Shown piece by piece: positions 21,263 through 31,038 of a stretch of 64,000 nt of DNA (within the stretch, counting starts at the first letter, position 1; every line of letters begins with the position of its first letter). The translations under genes and the position numbers were made by a program. The stretch is taken from contig NC_041006.1 in assembly GCF_004193775.1 (NCBI RefSeq), forward strand, positions 29,067,013-29,131,012, written 5' to 3'. This DNA comes from Glycine soja (Eukaryota; Streptophyta; Magnoliopsida; Fabales; Fabaceae). Below the pieces are notes generated by a model. That model was given only the letters and a program-made list of their open reading frames with translations. It had not been told where the DNA came from and searched no databases.

Positions 21263-23642
21263 TAGTGCAGTTCATGTGCAACAAACCAAACAACAATATG
21301 TAATAAACCATTAAACCACTCAACTAGCATAACTCTTCCTATGGCTATGCAAAATTTAACAGGGAAAATATTGAATAAATGATCAACAAAACTAAGTGAA
21401 TAAATGATGACCTCATCACATGAACAAATAAAATGAGATTAGAAAATAATAATAGTAATTCCTTAACGTGTGCAGCTTAAAATAAAAATATAAGCAAGTT
21501 CCAAATGGCTCTTGGTAAAAACAGAACCTACCTCAGGCGTCAACGCTAAAGCTTCCTAAAGTCCTCCCCTAAAGGTCTACTTGTAGCTGGAATTTGGTAG
21601 TAGTCAAGTGTACTTCTAACAACTTTTAGAAGAAGAGTACATAGTTTTGATTCTTGAAATTGAAAAATCACACTAAAAATCTAAAGTTCATTCATACAAG
21701 AATTAGTTAAAGATTCAAATATCAATAGGGAATGAAAATAGTCATGCACATACAAATTCTAATGTCTCTATTATCAATAGAGACTACTTTCTACCTGGTG
21801 TGAAGTGCATACAGGGCCAATGTAACTAAGAACTCACTTCTTTTAATTATGTGTTATAATTATGTTAACCAAAAAGAATAACACCAGCATACATTAATTC
21901 TCGATCTCTATGGCAGGTATTAAGAACTCACTTCTCTTAATACATTTTCTTATTATTTAAAATTTATAAAATTATTAATAAAATTCCTGAAATAGGAAGT
22001 AAAATTATAAATTTTGTAATTCTAATAAACTTAACCAATAATAAATGTATATTTAAAAGATTGTCATTTACTATGAATTATCTTCTCTCCTTTCTTTTAC
22101 TGCAATTCTTCTTTTCTTTTTTTGAAATTTCTTTTACTTCAATTCTATTAATCTTTCTCCCTTTTTTTTACAAGTAAATTTAGTTATTAATGTGTAAGTT
22201 TCTAATAGGGGTGAATATATAGATCTAAATCCTCAGATCCACTTGTTAAGCTTGCAAACCTTACGGATAAAAAACCTATTTTTTTAAATCCACATAGTTA
22301 TATCAAGTTTCTAAATCTGACCCATTAAGCCCATGAACCTAGGTGGCTTTGCGAATAACAAACTTCTCTTTATTAAAATCCATATATTTGTATTGAGTTT
22401 TAGGGTCTGACCCGTGAACTTAGTAAACTTTATCCATGAACTCGTGAAGTATCCATTTAATCCGCCTAATATGTGTAAGTATTTATAATTTGTTATGTTA
22501 AAGTTTTGGTCAATTTAGATTGTTATTGTTAATTTGTAGTGTATAAAATATTAATATATTTTAGTGTGATAGATTTTAGCTTAAAAAATGATTTCATTTT
22601 TTTCTTCAAATTTTATATATTTTCACTTTTTTTTTAAAAATAACTTATAAAAAATACTTTGTTTTCAAATTATCATGTGTCAGGTCGGTCCATTTATTTG
22701 CGGCTTTTACGAATCAGATATGAATCTTTAAAAAAAGTCTATCTACTAAACTGGCTCGCCTAAAATGGGGGTTTCATGGACCTAGCTTATGTTAACATTC
22801 GAACTCAAGACTTATCTTTTCTTTCCTTATTTCTTTATTACCAAATCAATTCTATATCTATTTTCTCCCTTAGTTTTTGACGGAATTCACTTCATATGTC
22901 GCTATTCAAAATCTCTAAGGATAAGATTGGATTAATTTCTACCTCCACGCACCATTTTGGATCTATCTTTTTCACCTAGATGACAAAACCCAAATAACTG
23001 TTTTCTTCGTAATGCCATTGACCACAGAAAAAAACCATTTCTTTCCTTCTTGTACATCTAAAAATACTCCATCGTTTACAATAGTACGTAATTCGAAGGA
23101 CAAGAATGAAAGAAACAACCTTTTCCATCTCCATATTTTTTCCCTTCTCATTTCACGGCTTTCCCATCCTCCCGTTCCGTCTTTTCTCTCTCCAACTCTC
23201 AACTCGCGTGACTTGGTGCAGTCCCCAAGTCCTATTTCGCATTCTCCACCCAACCAACCACAAAGCATCGAAGTTCACAGTCAATCATGACAAGCATAAA
23301 CACCAATTTTTCACTACCCATATTGGAGCTTATCATTTAAGACTCCATCATGGCCACAAAACCACACCCACATAATAATATCTCAACAAACAAACCCATT
23401 TCAATTATTAATTACACCCCCAAATTAACACCAAATCAAGGGAATTAAAAATATATAAAAAAACAATTTAAATTACAGCCTCGTCCTCACGAGAAAGCAA
23501 GAACTTTTAGTTACAGCACCTGCACTACAATTTTATTATAAAATTAAGTTTCAAATTAAAGGCAATCAAAACCTAATCTAATCTAAATCTAACCTAATAA
23601 TCTTAAAGTAAACTCCAATTAAGCATGCGACGGAACCACTCA
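21263..23642. other. intergenic stretch, no gene recognised
   Basis: AT-rich, with no supported gene. Pyrimidine-rich DNA at 23110-23290 gives spurious ORFs on both strands. A possible decayed hAT-like element at 22206-22800 is listed separately. From about 23400 on, this is probably the 3' untranslated and downstream region of the minus-strand gene ending at 23643. Confidence 0.5.
22206..22800. mobile_element. possible decayed hAT-like non-autonomous element
   Basis: It begins taggggtgaatat and contains several diverged copies of a motif like gaccc(g)tgaac(c)t and ggtcc in both orientations. This layout is common in plant hAT-like non-autonomous repeats. The right end is unclear and no target duplication was found. 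Confidence 0.3.
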
Positions 23643-24707
23643 TCATGCGTTTGATAACAAAGCCTCTTCATCATCATCATCAGGATGGCTTGCATGAAGC
23701 TCCTTTATCCATTCAAACGTTCGACGACGTGACGTAACCTTCTTTCCCTGCTTTTGCTGCTTGTGCTTATGATGCTTCTTCAACTCGACCACTTTTTCTT
23801 TCGCGGCGTGCGCTGTACTTTCTGTCATGTTCGTTCTTTTAGCGTTACCGTTACCACCTTTTATCATGACCATGTTGTTGGGTTGCACTGTTTCATAGGA
23901 ACAATCACAACCACTCAATAGACCACCGCCTTTGCCAACTAACTGTTTCAAAACTTTATGATTGCCCTTCTTGTTGTTCCTGTTACTTGTTTTGACACTT
24001 TTTGCGCTGTTACTGCTACTGCTACTACTATTTCGACTGACAACGCAGTTCCGGTTTCGAACCTTGAGATCGTGTAACCCTATCTCGGGAGCAGCGACCA
24101 CACCCAAACGGAAAATTCCCCATGCTGACGTGGATTTTCTGCCTTGGTTGTGTGTTGGTGCTGATGCTCTTAACTGGGGTTTTGGGCTTGGGTGCGTGTG
24201 AAATTGGTTTCGAATTCTGGGTTTACTTTTAGGGATTGTTGTGGTTGTGGTGGCAGTGGCGGCAGTGACAGAGCTAGTTGATGAGTTCTGGCTTCTGAGA
24301 CTACTACTTCTACTACTATTATTACTGCTTCGGAAATCGCTTGAATTGCGATCCAGGGATTCGGACCTAACGAATTGCTTACCATAATGTTGTTGAGATT
24401 GAGACACGGTGGCTAACAACCCGGCCTCGGAGCTGAACGAGACGCGCAATGGGAGGATTTGGCCTTTGAAGAAGACTTCATCCGCAACACACATTTCATG
24501 TTCTTTGGAGAAGGGGGCACCCCACGACCGGAAATTGAATTCCTCTTGTGATGCTTCGTTGGGACGAGAGTGTTCTTGGTTCCTCGGTGGGTCCTCGAGG
24601 TTGATTGGAAGATCGCAGAGTGACAATGCTTCTTCTTCTTCTTCTTGCTCGTCATCTTCGTCTTCTTTGGAGTGGTTCCATTTTGCTTGGATGATGTTTC
24701 TGGCCAT
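23643..24707 (-). CDS. plant-specific low-complexity protein (DUF1645/MAKR-like)
   Basis: Intact single-exon ORF of 354 codons. The start ATG at 24707 opens MARNIIQAKWNHSKEDEDDE. An acidic run (residues 14-26) is followed by the conserved block MCVADEVFFKGQILPLRV (about 72-89), then Ser-, Thr- and Asn-rich low-complexity regions, basic stretches (KKHHKHKQQKQGKK) and an acidic C-terminus. The ADEVFFxGQILPL block occurs in plant proteins of the DUF1645 or membrane-associated kinase regulator type, which often act in hormone or growth signalling. No membrane segment or enzyme motif is seen. A TATA-like TTTATATTCC lies about 160 bp upstream on the minus strand. It is undamaged, so probably a live host gene; the function is not established from sequence. 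Confidence 0.7.
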   Translation of the reverse strand: MARNIIQAKWNHSKEDEDDEQEEEEEALSLCDLPINLEDPPRNQEHSRPNEASQEEFNFRSWGAPFSKEHEMCVADEVFFKGQILPLRVSFSSEAGLLATVSQSQQHYGKQFVRSESLDRNSSDFRSSNNSSRSSSLRSQNSSTSSVTAATATTTTTIPKSKPRIRNQFHTHPSPKPQLRASAPTHNQGRKSTSAWGIFRLGVVAAPEIGLHDLKVRNRNCVVSRNSSSSSSNSAKSVKTSNRNNKKGNHKVLKQLVGKGGGLLSGCDCSYETVQPNNMVMIKGGNGNAKRTNMTESTAHAAKEKVVELKKHHKHKQQKQGKKVTSRRRTFEWIKELHASHPDDDDEEALLSNA

Positions 24708-25689
24708 TAAGGAAGGAACAGGTTTGGTTCGAAAGCTGTTATATGTCGGGGGAAGGTGGGGAGGGATGAATTAATGGGGTTAAGGTTTTTGATATGGTAA
24801 AGGTATTTTGAACAGGGGAGGGAAGGTGTGGCTGAAAGAGTGACACGGACACGGGACATTTGGAATATAAAAAGAAGTAAAGGAGGATGGTGCCCAGCAC
24901 TAAAGTAAGAAATTAAATACGACTAGGAGGATATGGACCATATGGAACAATTAGTATGCTTTTGTTTTAACTTATCACGAATTTAAGTTTTGAATATGTA
25001 ATTAAATAGAGTGAATTTTATTATTCATAGTGATAATATGTGTCTTAGCAAAATTATTTCGATGAAACATAGTTATAGTCTCTAGAAAAGAAAAGGTGAT
25101 AAATAAAATGGGGGCAGTGTAACTATCACTTAAAGAGACCCGAGGAAATAGTGTGTTAATTTACTTGATTGGGAGTGAAGAAAGGAAGTGTGACTTTTTG
25201 GCCCTGTCATAAGTAGAAACAGGACCTCTCTAGTCTCTACCATCGCTTTAGATGCCATTCTTCTGGAAATGAACGCCAGTGGGTTTGCCTGGCCAAATAT
25301 ATTGTTTATGCCCAAGTGCGGGTGGGGATAATGGGTATAATTTGAAATTGAATTGTACACGGGAGATGAAGCATGAAGCAAGTACGTACGGTACTTATTT
25401 GTCTTGCAAAAATGAGGATACCGTTATTCTTAAAGGTACACCCCCATCTTTCGGACCTTACGGGTGCAAGAAAGAGAGTGAGAGAAAAAATTAAAGAATT
25501 TAATAAATGATGCAATGATATAAAAAGAAAACTAGGGGTAGAACTCTGGATGTGAGATTGATGAAAAATTTGGTATACGAATGTAATAACTTACTCTTAT
25601 AAGTTATAATGAATTTTTACAATAAATATTTACTATTTTTCCTTAATTTCTCATTATTGCATAATTATCTATTTGACGGGTTAGATTTT
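24708..25689. other. promoter-side and intergenic DNA
   Basis: The upstream region of the minus-strand gene at 23643-24707 is followed by AT-rich DNA without a recognisable gene. Short ORFs here have no domain support. Confidence 0.5.
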
Positions 25690-27480
25690 TTGATATAAAG
25701 CTCAAGACCTCAAGACCCAGTGTCAGTATGACAGAAATTGTCTGCGCGGAAGATGACGTAAATCTCCGCGTGCCAACGGGCTTGTTGGTCGCGATTGACA
25801 AAGGGTGCAGAAGACGACGTTAGTCTCTGCGTGTTATCATGCTTTGAGTCTTAGAGATAGCAAAAGAAAGTTTAAACGGATAACCACTCGGGTGTCTACG
25901 CATATCACGTGACTCCAGTGTCAGTATGACAGAAATTGTGGGGGCGGCCAACAAAAGCAAGGCTCTTGCTCCTACGTATCCTCAATGAGGAACTCAGACC
26001 TACGTAGTTCTGGCTAACTTGTGAGACTAAAAATAGTCTTTGTGTTTTCTTCACTAAAATGCAAACACGCTTTAGTAAAGAGAGAAAACTTCCAACTAAT
26101 CAGAGCAACATATGCTTTTCGGATGAAAAACTATGTGTCTACCGGGGAAGGGGAGTATGCTGATGAAATCTTCTCATAACCACAAATGAGATTTTGGATG
26201 TTAGCACTTCATTTCTAAATGACCATTTAGAGGAAACACTGGGTCCAGCAAAAATAGAAGAAAATCACTCAAAGTGTATCAATCTCACACAGGTAAGTGT
26301 TTCATCCTAATTCCGAACCATAGGTATGTCATGACTTGATCTTGCAAATCATTTCCTGTCAAATCAAAGATTACATGCGTGATCATGGATCAATAGGACT
26401 TTTTCTTGGGAATGGTGTTTTTTGTGGGAATTTGGCTTTGAATGTTTTTGGCCTTTTCCTTTTCTATTTTTGTTTAGCGCGAGGCGAAAAAGTCACTGAC
26501 GCACAGGATTTTGGTTGGTAATCAAAGGGAGAGGGCTACTTTAGGTCGTGGTTTCCTTTCTTTTTTTTTTGTTTTCTTGGTGACAATTCTATATTGTTCA
26601 GATATTATCTGGTCCTAAGACCTTTCTGCATATTTCTTCTTTTCTCTTCCGATCTTTGATCAAGAATTCTCTTTCTTTTTTGCTTTCCCCCATTTTCCTT
26701 GATTGGGAATTTTCCCTTTTTGCTTTCTTCTGATTCTTTTGATCGGGAATTTTCTCCTTTTCTCCTTTTCTCTTCTTTTCTTTTTCTTTTTTTTTTGTTT
26801 TCTTTTGAGGGCAAGGTTTATGGTGAGTTGGGACTTTGGCTCAAGGCTTGTAGAACGGATGGACATGATATATGTCAGGGTGTTGGTCTGGTTTAGGGAT
26901 AAAAGGGAATGTCCCACATTATTTCCATGACACAAATGCAACAATGATGATTTGGAAATTTTATGCAAAACTAGTCATGCATGCACCTATGTGGACACTC
27001 GAGTGTCGAAAATTTTTTGGTCATGTGATGCTAGGGCTCATAATTCATTCTCTCTACTTTAGTCAACCCAGTGTTTCCAAAATATGTTCTTTTATCAATT
27101 TGTGCATTCATCCGAACCTATTTTAGGTATTCGAAAAACTTTCATAGCATTTACCCTTCAGGTGTATACACATTTTTTTACAAAAACTGGTTATGATCAA
27201 TGAATTCTTTCAAAGAAAAGTTGGAAGTTATCTCTTTTCACAAGCATGTTTTTTTTAGCCAGACAACTTTTTATTTTTATTATTTTCTTTTCTTCTTTTT
27301 TTTTTCTTTTTCTTTTCTTACTTTCTCTCTTTTCCTTTTCCTCTTTTTCCTTTTTAAAGTTATTTATCATTTGTTCATTTCCTCTCTCTTCTTTCTTTTT
27401 TTCTCTTTTTCTCTCTGAAAAGGACGTGCGGATGAGGGCGCACACTACCTACTTACGTCTAACCACAAGGTGAACGAAAA
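25690..27480 (-). mobile_element. Ogre-like LTR or 3' region, unresolved
   Basis: The block at 25965-26012 (ttgctcctacgtatcctc, then cagacctacgtagttct) is shared with the Ogre LTRs at 41521-41574 and 63674-63727. Two hairpin-bearing segments near 25742-25830 resemble the repeat units of Ogre-2. Long pyrimidine tracts (26630-26810, 27270-27420) read as purine tracts on the minus strand, as expected near a retroelement 3' end. Flanks do not align to the Ogre-1 LTR and no TG/CA ends were found, so the family and limits are uncertain. Confidence 0.4.
25717..25939. repeat. 25-bp perfect direct repeat, 198 bp apart
   Basis: The same 25 bases (starting ccagtgtcagtatgaca) occur at 25717-25741 and 25915-25939. 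They bracket two related hairpin segments, gcggaag...tccgc and gcagaag...tctgc. They may be boundaries of a tandem unit. Confidence 0.8.
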
Positions 27481-27699
27481 CGCACGAAAATGGTAAGTCG
27501 CAAGAATGGTGACGAAATAACTAAGAGCCATAACGCCAAAAATTTCTAACAGAAACGATCAATAATGATATTAATGTTAGTAACTATATGAACAAAACAA
27601 AAAATAGTAATGTCAACAACAATATGGGCAATAACAGAAAACGTTAATAGCAAACTAATCACAAAAAACAGATATGTCAAAAAAATGCGGTGACCTCGG

Positions 27700-28950
27700 T
27701 CACGTGGCTCCGCTTCCTCCCAAGAAGCTGAGTAAATCGGTCATCTCCTCATCCATGCGGGCATCCTCTGGATCGCCGGGAGCTTCTGCAGGTGCCTCCT
27801 ATGTCTGGTCCTCGGGCCAATCTCTGGGCCATGCGACCTCAGCCCTAAACTGATCTAGAGTAGGGCACAGAAAATGAGCGAAACCCTGGCTCTGCAGACT
27901 GAGGCTGAGCTGGTAGAGACACTCATGGGTCTGCACATGCCCCCTGTGGTTGGCCGCCTGCTGGCGAACCAAGTGCTATAAATACCACTCCATGCCAAAT
28001 GACCCAGCTGGATCAGCCTGATGAGGTGGTGGCGGTGCGTCTGCGGCCTGCGGTGCATCACCCTGCACCTGCCTAGGCGTGCAATACTTCTCAATGAAGG
28101 CCCGGGTGATCGGCGGTCGAATCACCTTACTAGGTGTGACGGTAACCCTGAATGACTGGCAGAGGCTCGTGATCAACGCTGGAAATCCTAGGGCCCTGTT
28201 AGACTTATCTGGGTCTAGAGGGTGCCTGGTAGGCGGCATACCTGCAAATAAATAAATGGCATCAGCGATCAACTGAGCCACATGGACGCTCATCCGTGTC
28301 AGGATGGCATACACCAGCTGACACTTTGGCAGAGGGAGGTCGAAGTTATGATCGCTGGGCAGGATGTTGCTGAGCAGCAACGTCATCCACGTCTTGGTCA
28401 AGGTAGTCATGTTGGTGTGCATGATCCGCACCCGTCTCCCGGTAGCAGTCCGGACAAAATCCTGACCCGGTATGCATAACAGCTGGGCAATGGCCTCCTC
28501 ATCAAATCCATTGGCCTGGTTCCTTCTCTGACTATACTCGCACTCTTGGCCCTCCTCTAACAATAGCGGGTCTCCCAGGAACTGGTTGAGGGCGTCTGCA
28601 TAAAAAGGAATCCACTGGCCCCTTACCCATGACCGCATGTCCCGCACGCCCTCCTCCGTGGGCCAAGCATTGGCATAAAACTCTAGGACTACATCTGGGT
28701 CAAACTTGGCCATGGGAGTGACCAGCGACGTCCAACGCCGGTGAGCTATCGCTTCCTGGAAATCTGTGTACTCATCGTCCCTGAGCTGGACGCGTCTCTC
28801 TCGGTGGAATGACCATCCTTTGATGGCCTCGAAACGCTGCTGGTGCTCAACGCTCCTGAAACGATGGTTGTCAAACTCGGGAGTGGCACTGGTCCCTTCA
28901 GCCGCGACATCCTTCCTGGATCTCTTTGTGGAAAGCTTTCTCGGAGCCAT
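27700..28950 (-). pseudogene. Transposase_32-type (PF20167) ORF with two stops
   Basis: The frame from ATG 28950 (MAPRKLSTKRSRKDVAAEGT) to TGA 27700 has 416 codons, interrupted by TAG at 27976-27978 and 27799-27801. Motifs such as VLEFYANAWPTEEGVRDM, WVRGQWIPFYADALNQFLGD and IYLFAGMPPTRHPLD are those of the putative plant transposon protein family, common in legume genomes and related to retroelement gag-like ORFs. A basic N-terminus is followed by an alpha-helical body, a Pro-rich stretch (about 305-320) and an acidic tail. Composition is GC-rich compared with its surroundings. It lies on the same strand as Ogre-1, 2.1 kb beyond the end of pol, with its own promoter and leader intron. The molecular role of the family is not known to me. 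Confidence 0.75.
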
Positions 28951-28953
28951 TTC

Positions 28954-30178
28954 CTGTGAGGATAAAAATTTGGAAAGTTAGTTTACAAGAAAACGCTTAT
29001 TTTAAAGCAAAAACGACATGTTAATCTTTCCGATTTAGAACAAACTCTTGCACTCATTTCCTTAATGTAAAACATTTATGAACGTGCATATGCGTAAAAT
29101 ATCCTACTATTTATATCAACATACAAGGATATTCAAAATATTCTAGTTACCACACACATATATTTTTTGGAAAGAATACGTATACGCATGCTCAAGGTAT
29201 TGTGTCAAAATTACATATGTTCATATCCTAAGTATTTTGCTACCACAAAACTACCTACGCATATTTGGAGTACTTTATTAACATGCAAATTTTTGTGGTT
29301 TCATTCACATTATTTATACACATATGCACATCGGAGAGCCAATCTCACGTCACGCACACACTTGCATTTGAAAAGGAACTTTCATGCCATCTATCTACAC
29401 TTGAGGGGAAATTCCACATCATATATTCATTTGGGAAGCATTCTCATGCCATTTCTGACATGGGTACATTTTTTTTGAAAGGCTCCTTATGCTACCTATC
29501 CATAAATAAGCATATTTTGAAAGGCATTTTTGCTATTCATTCACACTTTGCAAGGTATTTTTATGCCATATATTCACACACTTTGCAAGGCATTTTCGCG
29601 CTACCTATATTCACATATATACATACCGTTGAAAGGTATTTTCCATACTACCTAGGTGCAAGGTATTCCTCATGGGGCAGCCAAATTCTAATAAAAACCC
29701 TCTCAAACATGTCCTTAATATTCATGCTTTTTTACATTCAAAACCAAAATTTAGATTCCTAGGCATAAGTCATGCTTCCTTGCATTGAAATTAAAAGCTT
29801 GGGTTCCTAGGCCTAGAATTGCATTCGGGCACTCATTTTAAATCCTTCATGCTGTCCCTATATATATAAAACAGTCCCACAATCCCAAGCTTACAAAACC
29901 ATGCTCATATGTCATTGAGGCATTTCACCGAGCACTTGGTGGGCGCATGTTTAGGCATGAATAACAAGAGAGTGGGAGCAATGTGGCATGCCCCATTGCT
30001 TCAGGATGCACCCTTGGCCTAAGGCCATCCCTTATAACCCCTCAATTCAAACCAATCAAGCATGAAAACAAACCAAAATTGCCCCACAAATTTGAGCACA
30101 TTCCCACAATTTAGAGCATCAAAAGAAGACCAAAATACACCAATGGAAAGCTAGAAAGCTCAAGGATGAGATACTTAC
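28954..30178 (-). other. leader intron of the Transposase_32 locus
   Basis: On the minus strand, CAACAA precedes a perfect plant donor GTAAGTATC at 30178, and TCCTCACAG/G is an acceptor ending at 28954, four bases before the ATG. The intron would be 1225 bp and lie wholly in the 5' UTR. The intervening DNA has no long ORF. The fit of both splice sites and the distance to the TATA box makes a spliced leader plausible. Confidence 0.6.
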
Positions 30179-30331
30179 TTGTTGGAGTGAGTAACAACAC
30201 TAAGAATGGAAGCAAAAGCGCAAAAATGGTGGCCTAGGGGGTGAAAAACCCTTAATTCCCGTGAGCCTTCTTTTTTGAATGAGGGGGGGGGGGGGGGAGT
30301 TTTTAAGTGCAGAAAACGTTCCCCTCCCTCA

Positions 30332-30340
30332 TTTTTTATA
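30332..30340 (-). promoter_or_regulatory. TATA box of the Transposase_32 locus
   Basis: TATAAAAAA on the minus strand puts a start site near 30308 and a first exon of about 130 nt containing a poly-C run (30283-30298), ending at the donor at 30178. The sequence just upstream (cccaggcgagcta, 30347-30359) also occurs in the Ogre-1 LTR at 42520-42532, which suggests the promoter derives from a related LTR. Confidence 0.5.
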
Positions 30341-30369
30341 TTTTCGCCCAGGCGAGCTAACCTGCCATT

Positions 30370-31038
30370 TTTTTAGGGGAAACATAAGCATGGCCCTCTA
30401 CGGGTTGACGTTCGCTTATTCGAACCCACTCAAGGTAGATTAGGCATCCATTTTTTAATTTAAACAAACAACAGTAATAACTACTGTGAATTTAAAGGAT
30501 ACTAGGCTGCCTTGCAGTGGTGTTTTCCGCTTGTCCAGAGTTGGGAAGGGACGACGATCTATCGGTCGTGACCCTAGCCTCTATTTGCGTCCGTCCCTAA
30601 GTACCTGAAAGTAGGAAGCAACAATGCGTGGCAAATCGTGACCGCATCGTCGCCTTACCTTGATTGGCTTCTGCCTTTAACTTCGTCTCAACCTTTGACC
30701 GTGGCCTAAGACGATTCTGCCCCTGTTATCACAAAATATGCATGCGTATGCATATGCATGAATGTTTTCAATGCAATAATCTTCTTAGTAAAAGCTGGTT
30801 AGGTTCAGTTTTATTTAAGCGCTTGGGGCACCCCATGAACTTAGCGAAAGGGCTCAGGTTATTTACAAACTAACACATGGTTTAAAACCAAAGTGAGGAC
30901 TGAAGCCTCAAACCCATGTTCCCTTCTTTTTAAAAGACTGTGACGAGAGATATACAGTAGACGAGAATCCTTGGAGGAAACCAAGAAGACACACAAAAAT
31001 AAAAGAACATGCAGCGACATCCTTAATTGCCCCAGATT
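30370..31038 (-). other. spacer after Ogre-1 pol
   Basis: Non-coding DNA between the pol stop and the Transposase_32 promoter. No LTR start (TGTCATACCC) is present on the minus strand, so the expected Ogre-1 3' LTR is not here. Confidence 0.5.

Noticed and set aside
23012..23375. Overlapping ORFs of 92 and 89 codons upstream of 23.4 kb
   Set aside because: Pyrimidine-rich composition gives open frames on several strands; no recognisable domain or splice context.
25130..25515. Minus-strand ORFs of 83 and 69 codons downstream of the 23.6-24.7 kb gene's promoter
   Set aside because: No domain, no consistent composition, and they overlap one another in different frames.
26605..27445. Lys/Glu/Arg-rich and Phe-rich ORFs on both strands
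   Set aside because: They are translations of pyrimidine/purine tracts; no domain, no start context.
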